DNA from: Sphingobacteriia bacterium
Lineage (GTDB): Bacteria; Bacteroidota; Bacteroidia; Bacteroidales; UBA7960
Reading direction: 5' to 3'
Length of the DNA stretch: 43,998 bases
Assembly (NCBI GenBank): GCA_011390785.1
Contig: JAABRR010000032.1
Coordinates: forward strand, 1-43,998
Shown here: positions 7,616 to 15,735 of the stretch, piece by piece
Layout: every line of letters starts with the position of its first letter
Numbering within the stretch: position 1 is the first letter of the stretch
Position numbers and translations under genes: made by a program
The notes under the pieces: model-generated
Database searches by the model: none
Seen by the model: only the letters and a program-made list of their open reading frames with translations
What the model was told of the DNA's origin: nothing

Positions 7616-9820
7616 ATGAAGAACATACATTTCATTCTTGGTATATTATTGCTGGTTATCCTTCCACCAGCTCTTTACCCTCAAAGTGCTTCAGAACGCA
7701 AAGGTGTAAAGCATTACGAACTATATTCATACCAGAAGGCGGCAAATCGCCTGGAGCATGTATCATTCAAAAGCACAGAAGTACTGCGCATGCTTGCTGA
7801 TAGCTATTTCAAAATTGGGAAAACTGAAAAGGCGCAAATGGCTTATGCCGATTTGATGCAACGAACCGACAGAACCCCTGATGATTTATATCAATATGCA
7901 TTTGTATTAGCGGTCAATAAGAAATATACAGAAGCAGCCCGATGGATGGAAACCTATGCCACTATGGCACCAGATGATTCGAGGGTAAAGCGTTACTTTG
8001 CCAACCCCCGGTTTTACGAAGAACTTATAAAAGATAAGGGGCAATTTGAGCTTAATCATTTGGAATTCAATAATAATCAGTCTGATTTTGGAACTGCATT
8101 TTGGACCAATAAGGTTGTATTTGCCTCCACGAGAGCCCTTTCACGGCCGTTTCGAAGACTATGGAGCTGGAACAAACTCACCTTTTTAAATTTATTTATT
8201 GCCAATGTTGATGAGAATGGACAATTTTATGACATACAGACTTTTGGCAAAGATTTAAATAATAAATATCATGATGGACCTGCAGCCTTTGCAAGAGATG
8301 GTACATTTATGGCATTTACCCGCAATAATTACGACGCTGCCAGCTCCGATGATGTAATAAAACTGGCATTATTTACAGCAAGGCTTCAGGACGACAGGTG
8401 GAGCGAACCGGTTGCTTTTCCCTACAATAGCAATGAGTATTCGATAGGACATGCCGCCCTGACCCCCGATGGCAGAACCATCTTCTTTGCGTCCGATATG
8501 CCTGGTGGTTATGGAGGAGTAGATATTTATGTCAGCCGATGGGATGCGTCAGGCCAGTGGTCAGAACCACATAACATGGGCCCTGCGATCAATACAGAAG
8601 GCGATGAGATGTTTCCGTTTATTCACTCCGAAGGATGGTTGTTTTTTTCTTCAGATGGATTGCCGGGCCTTGGGGCACTGGATGTTTTCTATTCCAATGT
8701 ATCAGATATCATTAACCCAACTTACCCGGTAAACTTTGGAGTTCCTGTTAATAGCAGTGCGGATGATTTCGCATTTATCGTTAACAAAGATATGGAAAGG
8801 GGATATTTCTCTTCTAACAGGGATCAGGGGAGAGGAAATGACGATATTTATGCATTTGCTATGAATTTTCCTATCAGAAAGATTATTCGCGGAACCACCA
8901 AAGACATAAACAAAAACATTTTATCGCAAGTACAGGTTCAATTGCTCAACGAAAATGACAGTGTACTTCAAACCAGGTATTCATCAGAGAATGGCACCTT
9001 TGAGTTTTATGTAGATGAAAATGTGCAATACCGCCTGGCCGGGATACTTGATAGCTATGCCACGGGCTATGTTATTATTGATGATATGACGGGTAAAATG
9101 GAAATAGTTGCCGATATGGAGCTGGAACCACTTCCCGAATATTCGTTGTATTCTGTTATTTCAGATTCCAAAACCGGTGAGCCTTTAGAAGGTGTCCGGG
9201 TCAGACTGAAAAACAATAAAACACAAAGGATAGAAAATTTTGTAACCTCACCTGAAGGAGATTTTCATCACAAATTAACAGGGGTTTCACAAGATGATGA
9301 GATAGTTTTTACAATCACGGTTCAAAAGCATGGATTTATTACCCGCACATTTATCTATGAACGAATTGTTGATAAAGAGGGACAAATCGACGTACATGAC
9401 GAACTGGATATGACCATGCATAAAATTGAAGTGGGCGCCGATTTGGGTAAATTGTTGGGACTTAATCCTATAGAATTTGATGATGATGCAGCTGAAATCC
9501 GGCCCAATGCAGCAATAGAACTTGATAAGATTGCTGAAGTTATGAATCAATATCCTGAGATGGAAATTGAACTTGGGGTGCATACCGACTGCCGTGGATC
9601 GGCTGCTTATAACCTGCGATTATCTATTAATAGAGCGGAGCAGGCCACATGGTATATCCAGTCTTATATCAGCAATCCATCCCGAATCTATAAAATGGGA
9701 TATGGCGAAATTCGACCGGTGAACAATTGTGTATGTGAAGGTTCCAGATCAGTGCCCTGTACCGAAGAAGAGCATCGGCAAAACCGACGAATTGAATTCC
9801 AGATTCTAAGAGTAGAGTAG
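7616..9820 (+). CDS. PorE-like OmpA-family protein (TPR, PD40 propeller, regulatory domain, OmpA)
   Basis: A 734-residue periplasmic protein. I chose the ATG at 7616 because it is followed by a clear signal peptide (MKNIHFILGILLLVILPPA); the frame is open 62 codons further upstream but there it overlaps the preceding gene. Domains in order: TPR-like helices (about 25-140), PD40/WD40-like beta-propeller blades (about 155-415; motifs LTPDGRTIFFASD, GYFSSNRDQGRGNDDIY), a carboxypeptidase-regulatory fold (about 420-510) and a C-terminal OmpA peptidoglycan-binding domain (about 615-734; FDDDAAEIRPNA, HTDCRGSAAYN, NRRIEF). This order matches PorE of Porphyromonas gingivalis, a T9SS component that binds peptidoglycan. 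Here it probably anchors the SprF-adhesin unit to the cell wall. Whether it is the core T9SS PorE or a paralogue dedicated to this adhesin cannot be decided here. Confidence 0.85.
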   Translation: MKNIHFILGILLLVILPPALYPQSASERKGVKHYELYSYQKAANRLEHVSFKSTEVLRMLADSYFKIGKTEKAQMAYADLMQRTDRTPDDLYQYAFVLAVNKKYTEAARWMETYATMAPDDSRVKRYFANPRFYEELIKDKGQFELNHLEFNNNQSDFGTAFWTNKVVFASTRALSRPFRRLWSWNKLTFLNLFIANVDENGQFYDIQTFGKDLNNKYHDGPAAFARDGTFMAFTRNNYDAASSDDVIKLALFTARLQDDRWSEPVAFPYNSNEYSIGHAALTPDGRTIFFASDMPGGYGGVDIYVSRWDASGQWSEPHNMGPAINTEGDEMFPFIHSEGWLFFSSDGLPGLGALDVFYSNVSDIINPTYPVNFGVPVNSSADDFAFIVNKDMERGYFSSNRDQGRGNDDIYAFAMNFPIRKIIRGTTKDINKNILSQVQVQLLNENDSVLQTRYSSENGTFEFYVDENVQYRLAGILDSYATGYVIIDDMTGKMEIVADMELEPLPEYSLYSVISDSKTGEPLEGVRVRLKNNKTQRIENFVTSPEGDFHHKLTGVSQDDEIVFTITVQKHGFITRTFIYERIVDKEGQIDVHDELDMTMHKIEVGADLGKLLGLNPIEFDDDAAEIRPNAAIELDKIAEVMNQYPEMEIELGVHTDCRGSAAYNLRLSINRAEQATWYIQSYISNPSRIYKMGYGEIRPVNNCVCEGSRSVPCTEEEHRQNRRIEFQILRVE

Positions 9821-9937
9821 GCAGTGCTGAAAACTAAATATTTTAGCTTAACATTCAATAATGTAACTTTTAATCTGCCAAACATTAAGCACAAAAGTGT
9901 TGTAAGACTTCAAATCAAAAAATTCAGGATAGGACAG

Positions 9938-11827
9938 ATGACAAAACAACCCAGCTTATTGCTAGCTTTTCTCCTTTTAACGCTTACTTCGTTTACGCAA
10001 AACCATGCGATAAATGTTGATGATTTGAACAGTCAATCTATTGACTCGTGCTTTACATGGATGCGTGAAAATGCATTCACAGGCGAGAATCTGGATGAAT
10101 TTCATATTGTGGGGTTACAAACTTTACAGCGAAGCTTAGAAACAGAAAACGATAGCCTGATTGCACAAATCCATGAGGAGTTGGCCAACTGGCATGGTTA
10201 TAATGGTACGTTTTCACCAGATTCTGTAGTTTATCACTCAGAGAAGGCACTAGAGTATTATTTAAAAGGCAACGATCAGAAGAAAATCGCCGATACTTAC
10301 AGAACCCTTTCCATAGATTATATGAATACACGTCAATTGGAAAAAGCACAGGAAGTCTTGTTCAAATCCATTCAAATTTATGAAATTCTGGAAGATGATG
10401 CCGGCCTTGGAAGTGCTTACAGATCTTTAGGTGTATTGTATATGGTTCTTGAAGATTATGAAAAGAGTGTTGAATATACCAACATGGCGCTCCCGCTGCT
10501 TGAAAAAACTAAAAGTTACAGTGCTCTGGCCATTGCCCAGTTTAACTTAATTACAGGCTATGGCGAATTGGGTGAGTTTGAAAAAGCCTATGAAGCAACA
10601 GATCACTGCTTGTATCTTGTTGAAACAAAGGTGCCGGAAGAAATCTTTGTTCCTGTAAGAGCACTTTCCTATCGTGGCGAAGTTTACGTTAAAGCAAAAG
10701 ATTATGATAATGCCTTGAAAGACTATATGAAAGCATGGGAATTGTGCAAAGCCCATATAGGTGAAGAACGTTGTGCTACCTACCGCACTGAAATTGGCCA
10801 GGTTTATCTGCTCAAGAGAAATTATGATAATGCGCTGGATCATCTTCTGGCTGGTGTAAAATCATACGAAGAAAAAGGTCAGAATAACATTATTCAACCT
10901 TATTTAGACCTGGCTGATTGCTATATTGGTTTGGGTGATTTTCAAAATGCACTTTTTTACAAAGACAAGGCAACGGCTAATTCAAAGAAAATACTGGAAG
11001 ATAAAATTGCCAATCTGGAAACTGAAATGGTTATTAAGTACGAAACTGCTAAAAAAGATGAAGCATTGGCGTCGCAAGCTGCATTAATTGAGCAAAAAAG
11101 TAAAACCCAAACTCTCGTTATGGTTGTTGCCTCGCTGCTGTTGGTATTTTTATTGTCATTGCTGTACTTCTTTTATAAAAATAAAAAAGCAACCAAAACC
11201 ATTCGAGCTAAAAATGCTGAGAACGAATTGTTATTGAAAGAAATTCATCATCGTGTAAAAAACAATTTAGAGTTGGTAAAAAGTCTGCTTGCCTTGCAGT
11301 CTGATCAACTGGAAGAATCTGCTACTAAGGATGCTATGATAGCAAGTCAGAACAGAGTGCAATCTATGGGAATCATTCATCAAAAATTATATCAGGGAAC
11401 AAACCTGGGCAGTATTGATATGAAAGATTATTTTGTGAATTTGGGCGAAGGTATTTTAGATACTTTTAATGCAGAAGAAAAGGTGAAAATTGAATGTGTA
11501 ATGGATAAGCTGGAATTGGATGTGGATACAGCAGTTCCTATCGGACTCATTGTAAATGAATTGCTTACAAATTCTTTGAAATATGCATTTCCGGAAGATG
11601 CAAAAGGGAATGTTCAAATTAGTTTATTGCAAACAACCCCCGAAACTTTAACATTAAAAGTAGCTGATAACGGTATTGGAAAGATAGTGGGCCTGCAACC
11701 CAAAGGCACAGGGTTTGGTTCCAGGTTAGTTCAATTACTAACCCAACAATTGAATGGTAGTATGAAAGAAACAAGTGAAGATGGAACTTCAATAGAGATT
11801 CAGTTTAAAATAAAATCAGCTGCATAA
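9938..11827 (+). CDS. TPR-containing sensor histidine kinase (HisKA_2 type)
   Basis: A 629-residue membrane kinase. The ATG at 9938 is preferred over an upstream in-frame ATG at 9824: it follows an AGGATAGGACAG stretch and opens a signal peptide (MTKQPSLLLAFLLLTLTSFTQ). A periplasmic TPR array covers about 60-370, a coiled segment precedes one transmembrane helix (about 392-414), and the cytoplasmic part has a HisKA_2 dimerisation/phosphoacceptor motif EIHHRVKNN (His438), an ATPase N-box NELLTNSLKYAF, a DNGIGK G1 box and a GTGFGSRL G2 box. All catalytic motifs look intact. The normal partner would be a LytTR response regulator; directly downstream lies only a broken LytTR remnant, so the kinase now looks orphaned. 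The signal is unknown. Confidence 0.85.
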   Translation: MTKQPSLLLAFLLLTLTSFTQNHAINVDDLNSQSIDSCFTWMRENAFTGENLDEFHIVGLQTLQRSLETENDSLIAQIHEELANWHGYNGTFSPDSVVYHSEKALEYYLKGNDQKKIADTYRTLSIDYMNTRQLEKAQEVLFKSIQIYEILEDDAGLGSAYRSLGVLYMVLEDYEKSVEYTNMALPLLEKTKSYSALAIAQFNLITGYGELGEFEKAYEATDHCLYLVETKVPEEIFVPVRALSYRGEVYVKAKDYDNALKDYMKAWELCKAHIGEERCATYRTEIGQVYLLKRNYDNALDHLLAGVKSYEEKGQNNIIQPYLDLADCYIGLGDFQNALFYKDKATANSKKILEDKIANLETEMVIKYETAKKDEALASQAALIEQKSKTQTLVMVVASLLLVFLLSLLYFFYKNKKATKTIRAKNAENELLLKEIHHRVKNNLELVKSLLALQSDQLEESATKDAMIASQNRVQSMGIIHQKLYQGTNLGSIDMKDYFVNLGEGILDTFNAEEKVKIECVMDKLELDVDTAVPIGLIVNELLTNSLKYAFPEDAKGNVQISLLQTTPETLTLKVADNGIGKIVGLQPKGTGFGSRLVQLLTQQLNGSMKETSEDGTSIEIQFKIKSAA

Positions 11828-11829
11828 AA

Positions 11830-12043
11830 GATAACTATTTGGTTATCCATCTCGGCTCACAAAAGGTTGTTTCCATGTCTACCATTGAGGTAACATTACC
11901 ATACGATCGGTTTATCAGAATCCATAAAAGCTACACTGAACAAGGAAAAGGTAAAATCAATTGACGGAAACCAGCTTTTGTTAGGAACGACAAAACTCCC
12001 CATCTCACGGCAAAATAGCAGGTGGGAATGGAAAAGATCATAA
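11830..12043 (+). pseudogene. Remnant of a LytTR DNA-binding response regulator (frameshifted, N-terminus lost)
   Basis: Two bases after the kinase stop codon, a reading frame opens at 11830 encoding DNYLVIHLGSQKVV and then LPYDRFIRIHKSYT, the typical LytTR domain core. The frame breaks at about 11938. Shifting by one base at 11939 continues with NKEKVKSIDGNQLLLGTTKLP and then ISR, ending at TAA 12041-12043. Together these cover most of a LytTR output domain in the expected order. The receiver domain and any start codon are missing, so the gene has lost its 5' part by deletion and carries a frameshift. LytTR regulators commonly sit next to HisKA_2/His_kinase-type sensors. I am confident of the homology by motif; the cause (decay or sequencing error for the shift) is open. 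Confidence 0.75.
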
Positions 12044-12051
12044 CTCCGGTA

Positions 12052-12087
12052 AATAAAAAAAAGAGTCACATATACCTGTAACTCTTT
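12052..12087 (-). terminator. Rho-independent terminator of tRNA-Pro
   Basis: Read on the minus strand, AAAGAGT and ACTCTTT arms (12081-12087 and 12060-12066), extended inside by a further ACA/TGT pairing, are followed by a run of T (complement of the A-run at 12052-12062). It lies about 20 bases beyond the tRNA 3' end and so ends its transcript. Transcripts arriving from the kinase side could also stop here. Confidence 0.75.
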
Positions 12088-12105
12088 GATATTCTGATTT
12101 TTTAG

Positions 12106-12179
12106 TCGGGGTGGCGGGATTCGAACCCACGACCTCGTCGTCCCGAACGACGCGCGCTACCGGGCTGCGCTACACCCCG
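12106..12179 (-). tRNA. tRNA-Pro (anticodon CGG)
   Basis: A 74-base cloverleaf on the minus strand. The acceptor arm is CGGGGTG pairing with CACCCCG (12107-12113), discriminator A at 12106. The D arm has the Pro-like GTAGCGCAGCCCGG, and the T arm has GGTTCGAATCC. The anticodon stem CGTCG/CGACG encloses loop TTCGGGA, giving anticodon CGG (12145-12143), which reads CCG proline codons; G37 is typical for tRNA-Pro. The 3' CCA is not encoded. A terminator follows. Confidence 0.97.
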
Positions 12180-12418
12180 TTTATAATCTCAATTAATATT
12201 AGAAGGAAAAATGATGACTTTTAAGCTGCATTTAATCTGCTGATAGTTAATTGAATGCTAATTATTTTCAGATTCTGCTTTTTTGTGTGAACCTTTAAAG
12301 AATCTTGTTGTTTAAAGTTTGTAATATAAAAATTAAACAAAAGTATTTCATTAAAGCGTGCAAATTTATTAAATTCATTTGCTTAAACCAAAAGATTTAA
12401 AGATAACTTTTTAATAAT

Positions 12419-12426
12419 TACTTTTG
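12419..12426 (+). promoter_or_regulatory. Candidate -7 promoter element for the queD-folE pair
   Basis: TACTTTTG matches the Bacteroidota -7 consensus TAnnTTTG and lies 45 bases before the queD start in an AT-rich gap. I see no convincing TTTG -33 element at the usual distance. The remainder of the gap 12180-12470 shows nothing else. Confidence 0.4.
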
Positions 12427-12470
12427 ATTTTCATAGTAAAAACTATCAGGAATCAAAGACTTAAAATTAT

Positions 12471-12881
12471 ATGATTTACATTACCCGGAGAGAAACTTTC
12501 AACGCCGCCCATCGTCTGTTTAAACAAGAATGGGACGATGCTAAAAACCTGCAGGTTTTTGGTAAGTGCTCTAATCCAAACTGGCATGGCCACAACTATG
12601 TTTTATATGTAACACTTAAGGGAGATGTCGATCCTGAAACAGGATTTTTGATAAACCTTAAAGATCTGAGTAAGATCATCAAAAACAGAGTGATAGACAA
12701 ACTGGATCATAAAAATATGAATTTGGAAGTTGATTTTATGAAAGGAATCATACCATCAACCGAAAATGTGGCGATTGAGATTTGGAAACAACTTGAAGGA
12801 GATGTAATAGCTATGGGTGCCCAATTACACTGTGTAAAAGTTTCAGAAACAGAAAATAATTTTGCCGAATATTACGGATAA
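12471..12881 (+). CDS. queD: 6-pyruvoyl-tetrahydropterin synthase / 6-carboxytetrahydropterin synthase (QueD family)
   Basis: A 136-residue protein of the usual size. Zinc ligands are visible as H14 (FNAAHRL) and H39/H41 in CSNPNWHGHNY, with the catalytic Cys at residue 33, a DHKN motif (His of the catalytic dyad) and SETENN near the end. The enzyme acts on 7,8-dihydroneopterin triphosphate, made by the GTP cyclohydrolase encoded 18 bases downstream. The CxNPxxHGHNY spacing resembles eukaryote-type PTPS as well as QueD, so the product could be a queuosine precursor or a tetrahydrobiopterin-type cofactor. The two cannot be told apart here; no queC, queE or sepiapterin reductase gene lies nearby. 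Confidence 0.85.
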   Translation: MIYITRRETFNAAHRLFKQEWDDAKNLQVFGKCSNPNWHGHNYVLYVTLKGDVDPETGFLINLKDLSKIIKNRVIDKLDHKNMNLEVDFMKGIIPSTENVAIEIWKQLEGDVIAMGAQLHCVKVSETENNFAEYYG

Positions 12882-12899
12882 TAAACTAAAATATTAATT

Positions 12900-13544
12900 A
12901 TGATGACAGCAGAAATCAATCGACAAATGGCCATTGAAAATTCAATGGATGGTTACGAAAAAATAGATCAATACAATACCAAAACTATCAAGGCTTTATC
13001 AGAGCAATATCATAATGTATTAGAGCTAATAGGTGAAGACCCCTCTCGTGAAGGACTTGAGAAAACCCCTGAACGCGTTGCCAAGGCTATGCAATATCTT
13101 ACACACGGCTACGATCTCGATCCTGCAGAAATTTTACGTTCTGCCATGTTTAAAGAAAATTACCGTCAAATGGTAGTGGTTAAGGATATTGAGATTTACT
13201 CAATGTGTGAACATCATATGTTGCCCTTTATTGGCAAGGCTCACGTTGCTTACATTCCGAATGGATATATTGTGGGATTGAGTAAAATTCCGCGTGTGGT
13301 TGATGCCTTTGCCCGTCGTTTGCAGGTACAAGAACGTTTGACTACCCAGATAAGGGATTGCATTCAGGATACTTTAAAGCCTATGGGTGTAGCTGTTGTT
13401 ATCGAAGCTCATCATATGTGTATGATGATGCGTGGTATTCAAAAACAAAATTCGGTTACTACTACATCAGACTTTACCGGAGCTTTCCTTACAGATAAGA
13501 CCCGAGCGGAATTTATTCATTTGATAAGTTCCAATCTTCATTAA
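12900..13544 (+). CDS. folE: GTP cyclohydrolase I
   Basis: A 214-residue cytosolic enzyme converting GTP to 7,8-dihydroneopterin triphosphate, the first step of folate, queuosine and biopterin synthesis. Zinc ligands C103 and H106 ([11 protein letters not shown]) and C174 (HHMCMMMRG) are present with the same spacing as in E. coli FolE, and the substrate-binding stretch [15 protein letters not shown] is intact. It starts 18 bases after queD and is probably translated from the same mRNA; an in-frame ATG three bases later (12903) is equally possible as start. A strong terminator follows at 13578. Confidence 0.95.
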   Translation: MMTAEINRQMAIENSMDGYEKIDQYNTKTIKALSEQYHNVLELIGEDPSREGLEKTPERVAKAMQYLTHGYDLDPAEILRSAMFKENYRQMVVVKDIEIYSMCEHHMLPFIGKAHVAYIPNGYIVGLSKIPRVVDAFARRLQVQERLTTQIRDCIQDTLKPMGVAVVIEAHHMCMMMRGIQKQNSVTTTSDFTGAFLTDKTRAEFIHLISSNLH

Positions 13545-13577
13545 TGTTTGTTTTGTTCATGTTTGTTTTTAGTTACT

Positions 13578-13604
13578 AAGGCTCTTTTATAAGAGCCTTT
13601 TTTA
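13578..13604 (+). terminator. Rho-independent terminator after folE
   Basis: AAGGCTCTT and AAGAGCCTT form a perfect 9-bp stem with a TTAT loop followed by TTTTTT, 34 bases past the folE stop codon. Confidence 0.9.
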
Positions 13605-13628
13605 TATCCTGGATAATGCTTTTTTGAA

Positions 13629-13660
13629 TTGTTACAATGTAATAAAAATGTCTAATTTTG
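13629..13660 (+). promoter_or_regulatory. Candidate promoter of fabD
   Basis: TAATTTTG (13653-13660) matches the TAnnTTTG -7 element, with a TTG 21 bases upstream (13629-13631) as a possible -33 element. The fabD ATG is about 40 bases downstream, and the preceding terminator isolates the gene from folE. Confidence 0.5.
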
Positions 13661-13701
13661 TGCCTTGCTAAGAAAAATAGTAAACCTATAAACCAATAGT
13701 T

Positions 13702-14580
13702 ATGAAGAAAGCATTTGTATTTCCCGGACAGGGAGCACAGTTTTCGGGTATGGGCAAAGAGATGTATGATTCTGATGCCAGGGCAAAGGAAATGTTTGAA
13801 AAGGCCAATGATATTCTGCAGTTTCGTATAACTGACTTAATGTTTGCCGGCACAGACGAAGACCTACGTCAAACCAAAGTAACCCAACCCGCAATTTTTC
13901 TGCATTCGGTAATTCTGGCCTACACCCTGGGCAATAAATTTGATCCTGATATGGTGGCAGGTCATTCGCTGGGTGAATTCTCAGCCCTTGTTGCTGCTCA
14001 GTCATTGAGTTTTGAAGATGGACTTGTGCTGGTAAGCAAGCGTGCCCAGGCCATGCAAAAAGCCTGTGAAGCTGAGCCTTCTACTATGGCAGCCATTATT
14101 GGGTTGGAAGATAAGGTGGTTGAAGATGTTTGTGCCGCCATTGATGATATAGTGGTACCTGCCAATTATAACAGTCCCGGCCAGTTGGTAATTTCTGGTA
14201 GCATGAAAGGTATCGATATTGCCTGCGAAAAACTGAAAGAAGCCGGAGCAAAACGCGCACTTCCACTCAAAGTAGGTGGAGCATTCCACTCTCCACTTAT
14301 GGAACCTGCCAGGATAGAGTTGGCAAAAGCCATTTCTGAAACAGTTTTCATGAAACCCCTTTGTACGGTTTATCAAAATGTGAGCGCTCAACCGGTAATG
14401 GATCCGGAGCAAATAAAAGCCAATCTGGTGGCTCAACTTACTTCGCCCGTTCGTTGGACACAAATCATGCTTAACATGATTGCCGATGGTGCTACCAAAT
14501 TTGTTGAAGTAGGGCCGGGCAGTGTTCTTCAGGGACTGGTTAAAAAGGTAAATAGAGATATTGAAGCGGTAAGCGCTTGA
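13702..14580 (+). CDS. fabD: Malonyl-CoA:ACP transacylase
   Basis: A 292-residue cytosolic enzyme that transfers malonyl from CoA to acyl carrier protein for fatty acid synthesis. The N-terminal FPGQGAQ motif, the nucleophile S89 in AGHSLGEFSAL, R114 in SKRAQAM and catalytic H196 in GGAFHSPLM are all present, with spacing close to E. coli FabD (S92, R117, H201). Length is normal. It stands alone between its own promoter and the antiporter, without other fab genes in the window. Confidence 0.95.
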   Translation: MKKAFVFPGQGAQFSGMGKEMYDSDARAKEMFEKANDILQFRITDLMFAGTDEDLRQTKVTQPAIFLHSVILAYTLGNKFDPDMVAGHSLGEFSALVAAQSLSFEDGLVLVSKRAQAMQKACEAEPSTMAAIIGLEDKVVEDVCAAIDDIVVPANYNSPGQLVISGSMKGIDIACEKLKEAGAKRALPLKVGGAFHSPLMEPARIELAKAISETVFMKPLCTVYQNVSAQPVMDPEQIKANLVAQLTSPVRWTQIMLNMIADGATKFVEVGPGSVLQGLVKKVNRDIEAVSA

Positions 14581-14639
14581 TGAGGAATGAAGAAAAAAGA
14601 ATAGAGAATTGAGATTTTGTTTCGTATTTGCGTGTTACG

Positions 14640-14684
14640 CACCAATTACCAATTACCAGTTACCGTTTACCAATCACCAATCAC
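14640..14684. repeat. Heptad tandem repeat, about 6.4 copies of YACCAAT
   Basis: Six 7-base units read CACCAAT, TACCAAT, TACCAGT, TACCGTT, TACCAAT, CACCAAT and then CAC. The array ends ten bases before the antiporter ATG. An in-frame upstream ATG (14628) would translate the array into the antiporter's N-terminus, which I consider spurious. Confidence 0.85.
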
Positions 14685-14693
14685 TTTTTATAT

Positions 14694-15644
14694 ATGGTAT
14701 ACATTCTCTTTGTTGTAGGGTTTGTTTTTTTAATATATGGCGCCAACTTCCTGGTTGATGGAGCATCCTCGCTGGCCAGGAAGTACAACATTTCCAATAT
14801 TGTAATTGGCCTTACCATTGTAGCATTGGGAACATCCAGTCCTGAACTGGTGGTAAACCTCGTGGCTAGTTTTCAGGGTAATGCAGATGTTGCCATGGGA
14901 AATATTATGGGAAGCAATATCGCCAACTTACTTTTAATTCTGGGTGTTTCAGGGCTTATTTATCCCCTTACGGTAAATTCCAACACAAAATGGAAGGAAG
15001 TTCCTTTAAGTCTGCTGGCAGCCATTGTTTTGGGAGTGGTAGCCAACGATGCCATAATTGACGGCCATGGGTATTCTTTTGTTACCCGAAGTGATGGTTT
15101 GATACTGGTCGCGTTTTTTCTCCTTTTTATGCATTATGCCTTTAGCATTTCCCGTGAAACCGGTGAGAACGAATTTACTGTTAAAGTATTCCCTACCTGG
15201 CAATCGTGGCTGATGATTGTTGGTGGGATTGCCGGTCTGGTTTTAGGCGGTAAATGGATTGTGGATGGAGCCGTTGTTATTGCCGGCTCCCTGGGTATGA
15301 GCGAAGCTTTAATCAGTTTAACGGTGGTAGCTGTAGGTACTTCGTTACCTGAGCTGGCTACCTGTGTGGTAGCAGCCATGAAACGAAATTCTGATATTGT
15401 AGTAGGAAATGTTATTGGCTCCAACATATTTAATATTTTCTTTGTGTTGGGAACCAGTGCCGTTATAAAGCCATTACCCTTTAACCCGATCCTGAACTTC
15501 GATGTTTATACCGGAATTCTGGCAAGTTTGCTGTTGTTTGTTTTCCTTTTTTTCCCACGGAGAAAGATTCTGGAAAGATGGCAGGCAGGTTTTATGCTTT
15601 TATTGTATGTGGCCTATACCACAGTTTTGGTTATAAGGGGATAA
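14694..15644 (+). CDS. Calcium/sodium antiporter (CaCA family, YrbG-like)
   Basis: A 316-residue inner-membrane antiporter exchanging Na+ for Ca2+ or similar cations. The start at 14694 (MVYILFVVGF) is preferred because it begins directly with the first transmembrane helix; the in-frame ATG at 14628 would add 22 residues encoded by a heptad repeat. Both alpha repeats of the family are visible: VALGTSSPELVVN followed by GNIMGSNIANLL (about 44-80), and VAVGTSLPELATCVVAA followed by GNVIGSNIFNIF in the second half. About ten hydrophobic segments are present. The length matches bacterial YrbG-type members. It is probably transcribed with or soon after fabD and ends at a shared bidirectional terminator. 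Confidence 0.9.
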   Translation: MVYILFVVGFVFLIYGANFLVDGASSLARKYNISNIVIGLTIVALGTSSPELVVNLVASFQGNADVAMGNIMGSNIANLLLILGVSGLIYPLTVNSNTKWKEVPLSLLAAIVLGVVANDAIIDGHGYSFVTRSDGLILVAFFLLFMHYAFSISRETGENEFTVKVFPTWQSWLMIVGGIAGLVLGGKWIVDGAVVIAGSLGMSEALISLTVVAVGTSLPELATCVVAAMKRNSDIVVGNVIGSNIFNIFFVLGTSAVIKPLPFNPILNFDVYTGILASLLLFVFLFFPRRKILERWQAGFMLLLYVAYTTVLVIRG

Positions 15645-15674
15645 AAATTTTTTTCATTAAAAGGTGATTATATA

Positions 15675-15712
15675 AAAAACTCCGGTACCTTCAAAGAACC
15701 GGAGTTTTTTTT
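15675..15712. terminator. Bidirectional terminator between convergent genes
   Basis: AAAAACTCCGGT (15675-15686) and ACCGGAGTTTTT (15698-15709) form a 12-bp perfect stem flanked by A and T runs. It can terminate both the antiporter (plus) and the GH109-like gene (minus). Confidence 0.9.
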
Positions 15713-15735
15713 ATTTTGAAGAAGTGTATTATACT

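Noticed and set aside
14628-14693. 22-residue N-terminal extension of the antiporter
   Set aside because: It would be encoded by a heptad tandem repeat; the ATG at 14694 begins directly with the first membrane helix.
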